From Reyranella sp. (lineage in GTDB: Bacteria; Pseudomonadota; Alphaproteobacteria; Reyranellales; Reyranellaceae): 15,840 nucleotides of DNA. The DNA lies in the NCBI GenBank assembly GCA_016780605.1, contig JADHLS010000029.1, positions 1-15,840 on the forward strand, in the 5' to 3' direction. Each line of letters begins with the position of its first letter. Position 1 is the stretch's first letter. The notes under the pieces are model-generated. The model had not been told where the DNA came from. It saw nothing but the letters and a program-made list of their open reading frames with translations, and made no database searches. Made by a program: the position numbers and the translations under genes. Of this stretch, positions 7,562-14,274 are shown piece by piece.

Positions 7562-8728
7562 TCAGGCCGGACGCTTCTCCAGGAACCGCTCGACGGTGTT
7601 TACGAAGAAGCTGACGCCGAATGGGATCGCCATGTCGTTGAAATCGAATCGCGGATTGTGAAGGCTGGCAGAGCCGCCGTTGCCCAGCATCACCATGGCG
7701 CCCGGCACCTTCTCCAGCATGTAGGAGAAATCCTCCGCGCCCATGCTGGGCCGCGCCTTGTCGCTCACCCCGTGGTCGCCGCACACGCCCGCCGCCACCT
7801 CCAGGGCAAAGCGCACGCGCTCCTCGTTGTTCACCGTCGGCGGATAGCCCGGGCGATGCTCGAGCTCGATCGTCACGCCGTGCATCTGCTCGGCGCCGCG
7901 GCAGATCTCCTCGATGCGGCGCTTCACCAGCTCTCGGTTGGCCGGCGTCGTGGTGCGGGTGGTGCCGCCGATATGCACGTCGGCCGGGATGACGTTGTAG
8001 GCCGAGCCCGCCTTGAAGAAGCCCACGGTGACGACCGCGGCATCGTGAGGATCGACGTTGCGGCTGACGATGGTCTGCAGGGCGAGCACGATATTGGCAC
8101 CGACCACCAGCGGATCGACGGCGAGATGCGGGTGCGCGGCGTGCCCGCCCTTGCCGGTGATGCGGATGTCCCAGCGATCGGCCGCCGCCAGCAGCGGGCC
8201 GGGCTTGGTGACGATGTGGCCGAGCGGCACGCCCGGCTTGTTGTGGATGGCGAACACCGCATCGCAGGGGAACTTTTCGAACAGGCCGTCCTCGATCATG
8301 GCCTTGGCGCCGCCGCCGCCCTCCTCGGCCGGCTGGAAGATGAAGTGCACCGCGCCCTCGAAGTCGCGCTTCTCGCTCAGCATCTTGGCGGCGCCCAGCA
8401 GCATCGCGGTGTGGCCGTCATGACCGCAGGCGTGCATGCGTCCGGCGTTCTGCGAGCGGTGCTCGAAATCGTTGGCTTCGTCCATCGGCAGCGCATCCAT
8501 GTCGGCGCGAAGACCAATGGACTTCAACGAGTTGCCCTTGCGCAGGGTTCCGATCACGCCCGTCTTGCCGAGCCCGCGCGTCACCTCGAGGCCCCATTCG
8601 GTGAGCTTGGCGGCGACGATGTCCGAGGTCCGCGTCTCTTCGTAGGCGAGCTCGGGATGGGCGTGAATGTCACGACGGATGGAGGCAATCTCGCCCTGGA
8701 TCTCAAGCGAACGCGGCAGGACAGGCAT
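7562..8728 (-). CDS. M20-family amidohydrolase (hippurate hydrolase / N-acyl amino acid hydrolase type)
   Basis: This is a 388-residue zinc-type amidohydrolase of peptidase family M20D, which splits N-acyl amino acids, hippurate or related amides to a free amino acid and a carboxylate. Visible metal-site motifs are HACGHDGH (99-106, with Cys101 and His103), the QPAEEGGGG glutamates (135-136), His162 in AIHNKPG, and a C-terminal His in LHNPRFDFND. The dimerisation-domain signature GKGGHAAHPH is at 192-201, and SMGAEDFSYM is the usual late motif. There is no signal peptide, so it is cytoplasmic. The ATG at 8728 has GGAG 6 bases upstream. It diverges from the dehydratase gene over a 72-base interval, and both enzymes fit amino-acid scavenging. 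The natural amide substrate is not determinable by eye; HipO, IAA-amino acid hydrolases and carboxypeptidase-like members share these motifs. Confidence 0.93.
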   Translation of the reverse strand: MPVLPRSLEIQGEIASIRRDIHAHPELAYEETRTSDIVAAKLTEWGLEVTRGLGKTGVIGTLRKGNSLKSIGLRADMDALPMDEANDFEHRSQNAGRMHACGHDGHTAMLLGAAKMLSEKRDFEGAVHFIFQPAEEGGGGAKAMIEDGLFEKFPCDAVFAIHNKPGVPLGHIVTKPGPLLAAADRWDIRITGKGGHAAHPHLAVDPLVVGANIVLALQTIVSRNVDPHDAAVVTVGFFKAGSAYNVIPADVHIGGTTRTTTPANRELVKRRIEEICRGAEQMHGVTIELEHRPGYPPTVNNEERVRFALEVAAGVCGDHGVSDKARPSMGAEDFSYMLEKVPGAMVMLGNGGSASLHNPRFDFNDMAIPFGVSFFVNTVERFLEKRPA

Positions 8729-8739
8729 CAGCTACTCCG

Positions 8740-8770
8740 GTTGGAAGGCCAGTTGGACGGCCCAGTTGGA
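8740..8770 (+). repeat. Three near-tandem GTTGGA repeats in a divergent promoter region
   Basis: GTTGGA occurs at 8740-8745, 8752-8757 and 8765-8770, i.e. spacings of 12 and 13 bases. The first two repeat units read GTTGGAAGGCCA and GTTGGACGGCCCA. The run lies between the divergent M20 and dehydratase genes. It may be a multi-copy regulator site or the result of slippage. Confidence 0.6.
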
Positions 8771-8800
8771 CATCAGGGCATCTTAGCCCAAAGTGCCGGC

Positions 8801-9757
8801 ATGTTGTCTCTGCAGGAAGTCGAGGACGCCCAGCCGGTCGTCTATGCCGCCATGCCGCCCACGCCACAGTACGCCTGGCCGCTGCTCGCCAAGCGCACCG
8901 GCTGCGAGGTATGGGTGAAGCACGAGAACCACACGCCGATCGGCGCCTTCAAGGTGCGCGGCGGCCTGGTCTACATGCACCGCCTCAAAGAGGCCGAGCC
9001 TGGCCTCAAGGGCGTGATCAGCGCCACGCGAGGCAATCACGGCCAGAGCATCGCCGTGGCTGCAGCCAGGGCAGGCGTTGGTGCAACCATCGTCGTCCCG
9101 CAGGGCAATTCGACCGAGAAGAACGCGGCGATGCGCGCGTTCGGCGCCGAGCTGGTCGAAGCCGGGCACGATTTCGATGCCGCGCGCGATGCCGCGCTGC
9201 ACCTGGCGAAGGAGCGCGGCCTCTCCATGGTGCCGTCGTTTCATCGCGACCTGGTGTGCGGCGTGGCGACCTATGCGCTGGAGCTGTTTCGTGCCGCGCC
9301 GCCGCTCGACACCGTGTATGTGCCGATCGGGCTGGGCTCGGGCATCTGCGGCGTGATCGCCATGCGCGATGCGTTGAGCCCCACGACAAAGGTGGTGGGC
9401 GTGGTGTCGACTGAGGCGCCGGCCTATGCCCTCTCCTTCACCGCCGGCAGGGTCGTGCCGACCAACAGCGCCAACACCATGGCCGACGGCATGGCGGTAC
9501 GCGGGCCCGATGCCGAAGCGCTCAGCGTGATCCTGAAGGGCGCCGATCGCATCGTTCAGGTGAGCGATGCGGAGATCGGCCAGGCCATGCGCGCCTACTA
9601 CGAGGACACGCACCAGCTAACGGAAGGCGCGGGTGCCGCCTCGCTCGCCGCCCTGATACAGGAGCGCGGGCGCATGGCCGGCAAGCGCGTCGGGCTGGTG
9701 CTGAGCGGCGGCAATATCGATCGGCCGCTTTATTTACGCGTCTTGGGGGACACCTGA
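8801..9757 (+). CDS. PLP-dependent threonine/serine dehydratase (no ACT domain)
   Basis: This 318-residue fold-type II pyridoxal-phosphate enzyme is expected to deaminate threonine or serine (or a hydroxylated analogue) to a 2-oxo acid and ammonia. The PLP lysine is Lys51 in TPIGAFKVRGG; the substrate/carboxylate loop is RGNHGQS (77-83); the phosphate-binding glycine loop is GLGSG (177-181); the ring-nitrogen motif LSGGNID is at 301-307. It ends soon after the catalytic domain, so it lacks the C-terminal ACT domain of biosynthetic IlvA and looks catabolic. The open frame extends far upstream, but only as an antisense shadow of the M20 gene; the ATG at 8801 gives the usual N-terminus. No strong ribosome binding site precedes it. 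Its end overlaps the convergent Lrp/AsnC gene by 28 bases. Diaminopropionate- or hydroxyectoine-pathway dehydratases are alternative family members, but no ectoine genes are present. Confidence 0.9.
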   Translation: MLSLQEVEDAQPVVYAAMPPTPQYAWPLLAKRTGCEVWVKHENHTPIGAFKVRGGLVYMHRLKEAEPGLKGVISATRGNHGQSIAVAAARAGVGATIVVPQGNSTEKNAAMRAFGAELVEAGHDFDAARDAALHLAKERGLSMVPSFHRDLVCGVATYALELFRAAPPLDTVYVPIGLGSGICGVIAMRDALSPTTKVVGVVSTEAPAYALSFTAGRVVPTNSANTMADGMAVRGPDAEALSVILKGADRIVQVSDAEIGQAMRAYYEDTHQLTEGAGAASLAALIQERGRMAGKRVGLVLSGGNIDRPLYLRVLGDT

Positions 9758-10221
9758 GGCGACGGCGCCCAGGCGAGATCGCTCTTCACCGCCTGCATGA
9801 CGAAGGACGAGCGCGTGCCGCGGACGCCGGGCATGCGCAGCAGCGCCTTCAGCGCGAAGTCGCTGAAGCTCTGCAGGTCGGTTGCCAGCACATGCAGCAG
9901 GAAATCCATGTCGCCGGTCACGGCGTAGCAGGCGATCACTTCGGGGCGAGCGCGGATCTCGGCCTCAAAGGCCTCGACGACCTTTTCGGAGTGATCATCG
10001 AGCGTCACCTGCACCAAGGCCTGCAGGCCGAGCCCCACGGCTGGCGGCGACACCAGTGCGGCGTAGCGGGCGATCACACCCTCATCTTCCAGGCGCTTCA
10101 CGCGGCGCTGGCAGGGCGTCGGCGACAGCCCGACACGATCCGCGAGGTCGACGATGCTGAGACGGCCATCGGCCTGCAAGGTCTCGACGATGCGTTTATC
10201 TATGTCATCCAGCTCGAACAT
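9730..10221 (-). CDS. Lrp/AsnC-family transcriptional regulator
   Basis: This 163-residue DNA-binding protein has an N-terminal AsnC-type winged helix-turn-helix (about residues 5-50, with LSIVDLADRVGLSPTPCQRR as the core). A C-terminal RAM ligand-binding domain follows (about 65-145, including the ACYAVTGDMDFLLHV segment). Lrp-type proteins form octamers or dimers and sense amino acids. The open frame continues upstream opposite the hydroxylase gene, but family alignment places the start at MFELDDIDKRI (ATG at 10221). It is transcribed divergently from the phenylalanine hydroxylase gene, and an AT-rich imperfect dyad lies immediately before its start codon. Such pairs commonly mean that the regulator controls the neighbour and itself. 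Control by phenylalanine or tyrosine is inference. The last 28 bases overlap the end of the dehydratase gene on the other strand. Confidence 0.94.
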   Translation of the reverse strand: MFELDDIDKRIVETLQADGRLSIVDLADRVGLSPTPCQRRVKRLEDEGVIARYAALVSPPAVGLGLQALVQVTLDDHSEKVVEAFEAEIRARPEVIACYAVTGDMDFLLHVLATDLQSFSDFALKALLRMPGVRGTRSSFVMQAVKSDLAWAPSPQVSPKTRK

Positions 10222-10223
10222 GG

Positions 10224-10250
10224 ATATTTTCTCTAAAAAGAGACCAATAT
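10224..10250. promoter_or_regulatory. AT-rich dyad between the Lrp/AsnC regulator and phhA (putative operator)
   Basis: A perfect TCTCT-AAAA-AGAGA dyad (10230-10243) is flanked by outer ATATT (10224-10228) and AATAT (10246-10250) arms, one base out of register. Lrp/AsnC proteins favour such short dyads with an A/T centre. It is an island of A/T in GC-rich DNA, placed 2 bases from the regulator start codon and about 80 bases before phhA, so it could serve both autoregulation and control of phhA. Confidence 0.55.
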
Positions 10251-10332
10251 GAGGATGATATCGCCAATCCAGGGACGGCAACAGCCCAACTTCGCTGGGA
10301 TTCACTACGGCCCCCGCCCCCATATTCTCCCC

Positions 10333-11082
10333 ATGAACCTTGCTCCTCTGGAGACCCTTCGCGGCGACTACACCAGCATGGCGTCCGACTGGACGGTGCC
10401 GCAGCATGCCGCCGACTACTCGGCCGAAAACCAGGCGGTGTGGCGGCTGCTGGTCGAGCGGCAGACCGCGCTTGCCAAGGCGCACGCCTGCGAGGAGTTC
10501 CTGCAGGGGCTCGAGGCGCTCGGCATCGGCGACACCATTCCCGACTTCGCTGCGGTGAACGCCCGTCTCGAAAAGCTGACCGGCTGGCGCATCGTTGGCG
10601 TACCGGGACTCATTCCCGATGCGGCGTTCTACGATCATCTGGCGCACCGGCGATTTCCGGTGACCGTGTGGATCCGCACCCGCGCCGAGATCGACTATCT
10701 GGTCGAGCCCGACCTGTTCCACGATTTCTTCGGCCACGTGCCGTTGCTCAGCAATCCGGTGTTCGCCGACTACATGCAGATGTACGGCCAGCGCGCCATG
10801 GAGGCCGGCGCCAAGATCGACCTGCTGGCGCGCCTCTACTGGTACACGGTCGAGTTCGGCCTGATCCGCACGCCCAAGGGCCTGAAGATCTACGGCGCGG
10901 GCATTCTCTCCTCGTCAGCCGAGGTGAAGCACGCAATCGAAAGCACGGCTGTCGAGCACCTGCCGTTCGAAGCGGCGACGGTGATGCATCGACCCTATGT
11001 GATCGACAAGCTGCAGAGCACGTACTTCGTGCTCGACGATTTCCGCCAGCTCTTCGACGCAGCGCAGACCCGCGTGGCCTGA
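10333..11082 (+). CDS. phhA: Phenylalanine 4-hydroxylase
   Basis: This is a 249-residue monomeric-type aromatic amino acid hydroxylase that converts phenylalanine to tyrosine using O2 and a tetrahydropterin. The iron ligands are in view: His130 and His135 in FHDFFGHVP and Glu174 in YWYTVEFGL. TGWRIVGVPGLIP, RRFPV and DYLVEPD are family landmarks. It has no regulatory ACT domain, as usual for bacterial enzymes. I chose the ATG at 10333 because relatives begin about ten residues before the RGDY motif, as here; the frame is open to an ATG at 10249, but those extra residues look unlike the family and overlap the regulator dyad. It is divergent from the Lrp/AsnC gene. No pterin carbinolamine dehydratase (phhB) or tyrosine-degradation gene is in the window. 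A palindromic repeat starts directly after its stop codon. Confidence 0.95.
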   Translation: MNLAPLETLRGDYTSMASDWTVPQHAADYSAENQAVWRLLVERQTALAKAHACEEFLQGLEALGIGDTIPDFAAVNARLEKLTGWRIVGVPGLIPDAAFYDHLAHRRFPVTVWIRTRAEIDYLVEPDLFHDFFGHVPLLSNPVFADYMQMYGQRAMEAGAKIDLLARLYWYTVEFGLIRTPKGLKIYGAGILSSSAEVKHAIESTAVEHLPFEAATVMHRPYVIDKLQSTYFVLDDFRQLFDAAQTRVA

Positions 11083-11160
11083 TGTCGTCCTGAGCGCAGC
11101 GAAGGACCTCATCGCCGCTTGCAATCGGCATGAGATCCTTCGCTGCGCTCAGGATGACAG
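11083..11160. repeat. 78-base palindromic intergenic repeat, copy 2 (fills the gap between convergent stops)
   Basis: This has the same architecture as the 7471-7548 copy: inverted arms at 11083-11106 and 11136-11159, each a small hairpin with GCGCAGC in its centre, and a pairing middle segment. It begins at the base after the phhA TGA (11080-11082) and ends at the base before the CoA-ligase stop (11161-11163), so it is the whole intergenic region. It is a likely bidirectional transcription stop or mRNA end protector. Confidence 0.9.
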
Positions 11161-13257
11161 CTACTTCGTCAGCAGCACCAGCCCGTCCACGGCCACGACG
11201 CCTTCGCCCTCGCGCTTCACCAGCAGCGGGTTGATCTCGGCTTCCATCACATCGGCAAACGCAGTGTGTGCCAGCGCGGAGAAGGCAGCGATTGCCTTGG
11301 CCAGCGCAGCGACGTCGCCGCGCGGCAGGTTGCGATAGCCGCGGATCGTGGCGAGACCTTTCACTTCCTCGATCATCTGTCGCGCTTCGGCCTCGTCTAC
11401 CGGCGCGAGACGCGTCGCCGCGTCCTTGTAGATCTCGGCCAGCACGCCGCCCAGGCCCACCGTGATGGTCGGGCCGACCAGCGGATCGCGCCGGAAGCCC
11501 AGGATCACCTCGGCGAGGCCGCGTTCCATCTTCTGGATCAGGAAACCGTCGAGCCTGGCCAGCGGGCTGTGCGCCCTGACGCGCTTCTCGATCTCGCGCG
11601 CCGCCATTGCCGCCGTCTGGCCGTCCGGCAGGTTGAGCGCGACGCCGCCCGCCTCGGTCTTGTGCGCAATATCGGCCGACAGGATCTTTAGCGCCACCGG
11701 CGCACCGACTTCGGCGACGGCGGAGGGAATGCGCTTGGCGTCGGGCACGGCCATCGCCTTCGCCATGGGCATGCCGAGCGCGCCGAAGAAATCAGCGGCA
11801 CGCCGCTCGTCGAAGCCGTTGACGCGACCGGCCTCGAGCGCATCGCGCGCCTGGCGTGACGGTTCGGCGAGCGCCGGCAGCAGCTGCGGCGCCGGCCGCA
11901 TCAGGCACACCGCCATCGCCTCGGCGCAGGATTCGGGATGGCGGAAGGCCGGCACGCCGGCCGCCGTCAGCAGCGCCAGCGACTTGTCGGCCGCCGGCGT
12001 CAGCGCCACGGCGAACGGCTTGGCCGACTTGGCGAACTTCAAGAGCGGCTCGACCGCCAGCTCGGGATTGAACTGCGCCGAGGAGCCGACGACGAAGATC
12101 GCCGCATCGTTGCCGTCGTCGGCCAACAGGCGCTCGATGGTGCCAGCGACGATCTCGGGCTTGGCGCCGGCCAGGGTGAGATCGACCAGCTTGCCCTCAC
12201 CCGCCGCGATGCCGAGCGGTTTCAGCCAGTCGACCAGCGCCTGCGGCGGATCGGCGATGTCCAATCCCGCCACCGCCATGTTGTCGACCACCATCGCGGC
12301 GCCGCCGCCCGTCGTGGTGGCGACGGCGACGCGCCTGCCCTTGATTGGCGGCCGATCGACCAGCAAGGCCGGCACATCGACCAGCGATTCGAACATCGAC
12401 ACGCGGGCGATGCCGTGACGGCGGCAGAAGGCATCGAAGGTCGCATCGGAGCCGGCGATGGCGCCGGTGTGCGATCTCGCGAGCTCTTGGCCGATGTCGG
12501 AGCGGCCGAGCTTGTAGGCGATCACCGGCTTGCCCGCCGCATGGGCGCGCCGTGCCGCGCGCGCCAGCCGATCGCCGTCACGCAAGGTCTCCATGAACAA
12601 CAGGATCGCCTTCGTCTTCGGATCGTCGACCAGCAGATCGGCGATCTCGCCCACCGCAAGATCGACCTCGTTGCCGACCGAGATCAGGCGCGAGAAGCCG
12701 ATGCCGCGGGCGTCGGCGCGCGACAGCAGGGCGCCGATCAGGCTGCCGCTCTGGCTCACCAGGCCCCACGAGCCGGCCCTGAGCTTGTCGACGGCGAAAG
12801 CGGCGTTGGCGGTCAGCGCGACTGCCGGATCGGTGCTGACCGTGCCGATGCTGTTGGGCCCGACCAGCCGCACACCTGTCTCGCGCACGATGCGCACGAG
12901 ATCGTCCTGCATCGAGGCGCCTGCGGCGCCGGCATCAGCGAAGCCGCCGGCCAGGATCGACGCCACCTTCACGCCGCGCCGGCCACAGGCTGCCAGCGCG
13001 TCGACCGCGGCCTTGCCGTTCAGCAGGATATAGGCGTGATCGATGTCGCCGGCGATCGCATCGAGATCCTTGTAGGCCTTCTCGCCCAAAATCTCGCTGC
13101 GCGAGGGATTGACCGGCAGGATCTCGCCGGCGAAGCCGTGCTTGCGCAGGAAGCGCTGCGGCCGCGACGTTGTCTTGGTAACGTCGGCCGAGGCGCCGAT
13201 CAGGGCGATGCGTTTGGGCTCGAACAGCGATGCGAAGAGCGAATGGGGACCGGTCAT
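11161..13257 (-). CDS. Acetate/acyl-CoA ligase (ADP-forming), fused alpha-beta subunits
   Basis: This roughly 698-residue cytoplasmic enzyme of the ADP-forming acyl-CoA synthetase family interconverts acyl-CoA, ADP and phosphate with the free acid, CoA and ATP. Domain order: an N-terminal CoA-binding Rossmann domain (about 5-130, IALIGASAD near 17-25), a succinyl-CoA-ligase-like flavodoxin domain with the GPNSIGTVST and SQSGSL motifs, the likely phospho-histidine in RSHTGAIAGSD, then a C-terminal ATP-grasp domain (about 480-698) with KILSADIAHKTEAGGV and EINPLLV. Length and order match the single-chain fusion form common in proteobacteria. The start is uncertain: the ATG at 13257 just precedes the conserved start, while an ATG at 13287 would overlap the divergent Bug gene. 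No ribosome binding site precedes 13257, and the message may be leaderless. The acyl substrate is unknown; the neighbouring Bug protein suggests an organic acid. Confidence 0.92.
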   Translation of the reverse strand: MTGPHSLFASLFEPKRIALIGASADVTKTTSRPQRFLRKHGFAGEILPVNPSRSEILGEKAYKDLDAIAGDIDHAYILLNGKAAVDALAACGRRGVKVASILAGGFADAGAAGASMQDDLVRIVRETGVRLVGPNSIGTVSTDPAVALTANAAFAVDKLRAGSWGLVSQSGSLIGALLSRADARGIGFSRLISVGNEVDLAVGEIADLLVDDPKTKAILLFMETLRDGDRLARAARRAHAAGKPVIAYKLGRSDIGQELARSHTGAIAGSDATFDAFCRRHGIARVSMFESLVDVPALLVDRPPIKGRRVAVATTTGGGAAMVVDNMAVAGLDIADPPQALVDWLKPLGIAAGEGKLVDLTLAGAKPEIVAGTIERLLADDGNDAAIFVVGSSAQFNPELAVEPLLKFAKSAKPFAVALTPAADKSLALLTAAGVPAFRHPESCAEAMAVCLMRPAPQLLPALAEPSRQARDALEAGRVNGFDERRAADFFGALGMPMAKAMAVPDAKRIPSAVAEVGAPVALKILSADIAHKTEAGGVALNLPDGQTAAMAAREIEKRVRAHSPLARLDGFLIQKMERGLAEVILGFRRDPLVGPTITVGLGGVLAEIYKDAATRLAPVDEAEARQMIEEVKGLATIRGYRNLPRGDVAALAKAIAAFSALAHTAFADVMEAEINPLLVKREGEGVVAVDGLVLLTK

Positions 13258-13264
13258 GTTCGCG

Positions 13265-13272
13265 AGTATACC
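13265..13272. promoter_or_regulatory. Putative shared bidirectional -10 element (possible leaderless divergent promoters)
   Basis: The 21-base gap between the divergent CoA-ligase and Bug start codons contains a GTATAC palindrome. On the plus strand TATACC (13267-13272) is followed by 6 bases and then the A of the Bug ATG. On the minus strand TATACT (13270-13265) is followed by 7 bases and then the A of the ligase ATG. This is -10-box spacing for both, with no room for leaders or Shine-Dalgarno sequences. The -35 matches are weak on both sides. Confidence 0.45.
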
Positions 13273-13278
13273 CGGCGC

Positions 13279-14256
13279 ATGATCCATCGCCGTACTCTCA
13301 TCGCCGCGTCGCTGGCGATCGGGCTGCCCGCCCTCTCCTCGCCGACTTGGGCCGACACTTGGCCGAGCAAGCCCATCAAGCTCGTCGTTCCCTACGCGCC
13401 CGGCGGCACGACCGACGTCGTCGCCCGCATGGTGGCCGAGTATCTCGGCAAGCGGCTGGGCCAGAACATCATCGTCGACAACAAGCCCGGCAAGGGCGCG
13501 ATGGTGGGCACCGCGCTGGTCGCCAAGTCGCCGCCCGACGGCTACACGCTCCTGATGTCGGTGATCTCGGGTTTATCGATCTCGCCCACGCTTTACGGCG
13601 GCTCCGACTTCGACCCGATGGCCGACTTCGTCCACATCTCGATCGCCTCGCGCAATCCCAGCGTGCTGGTGGTCAATCCCGACTTCAAGGCCAAGACCTT
13701 CAAGGAATACATAGAGATCGCCAAGGCCGAGCCCGGCAAGCTCGCCTACGCGACCTCGGGCGCGGGCTCGAGCAATCATCTGCTCGGTGTGCAGCTCCAG
13801 CAGGTGATCGGGGCGGAGCTGGTGCACGTGCCTTACCGTGGCGCCGGTCCGGCGATGATCGACACGATCAACGGAACCGTGCCGTCGATGTTCGATTCCC
13901 TGCCGTCGGCCGCGCCGCACATCAAGGCCGGCAAGGTGCGCGCCCTCGCCGTCAGCAGCGAGGAACGCAGCCCCGCCTTCCGCGACGTGCCGACCATGAA
14001 GGAGCTGGGCTATCCCGACCTGATCTCCTATTCGTGGTTCGGCATTTCGGTGCCCGCCAAGACGCCGCAGCCGATCGTCGATCGCCTCGCGAGCGAGATC
14101 CAGGCGGTGCTGAAGGAGCCGGCCGTCGTCAAGCGCTGGGAGGAGATCGGCGCGGAGGCCAGCACCATGACGCCGGCCGAGGTGACGCGCTTCATCCAGG
14201 CCGAGATCGACAAGTGGACGCCGGTGGTGAAAGCTTCCGGCGCCAAGCCTGAATAG
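13279..14256 (+). CDS. Bug-family (tripartite tricarboxylate transporter) periplasmic binding protein
   Basis: This 325-residue periplasmic receptor of the TctC/Bug family binds carboxylates or other small polar compounds. The N-terminus MIHRRTLIAASLAIGLPALS is a signal peptide with two adjacent arginines, probably cleaved after TWA near residue 25; Sec or Tat export are both possible. Family marks: WPSKPIKLVVPYAPGGTTD, the IIVDNKPGKGAMVGT loop, PPDGYTLLM, and HVPYRGAGPAM with the usual ligand-side turn. No TctA/TctB membrane genes are nearby, so it is an orphan receptor, which is common in this family. The long upstream open frame is antisense to the ligase gene; the signal peptide fixes the ATG at 13279, which has no ribosome binding site. 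An 18-base gap separates it from the RidA-like gene, suggesting one transcript. Confidence 0.94.
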   Translation: MIHRRTLIAASLAIGLPALSSPTWADTWPSKPIKLVVPYAPGGTTDVVARMVAEYLGKRLGQNIIVDNKPGKGAMVGTALVAKSPPDGYTLLMSVISGLSISPTLYGGSDFDPMADFVHISIASRNPSVLVVNPDFKAKTFKEYIEIAKAEPGKLAYATSGAGSSNHLLGVQLQQVIGAELVHVPYRGAGPAMIDTINGTVPSMFDSLPSAAPHIKAGKVRALAVSSEERSPAFRDVPTMKELGYPDLISYSWFGISVPAKTPQPIVDRLASEIQAVLKEPAVVKRWEEIGAEASTMTPAEVTRFIQAEIDKWTPVVKASGAKPE

Positions 14257-14274
14257 GGAAACGAGGAGACGACC

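Noticed and set aside
7658..8800. Upstream extension of the dehydratase frame into the M20 gene region
   Set aside because: It would fuse nearly 400 shadow residues to a complete PLP enzyme; the M20 gene on the opposite strand has all its metal motifs, so the frame is only open by chance.
10222..10737. N-terminal extension of the Lrp/AsnC frame opposite phhA
   Set aside because: The standard AsnC-type start MFELDDIDKRI is at 10221 and the extension is antisense to the iron-binding hydroxylase.
11938..13278. Upstream extension of the first Bug frame opposite the CoA ligase
   Set aside because: The signal peptide sits at 13279; everything before it is antisense to a well-formed CoA-ligase domain set.
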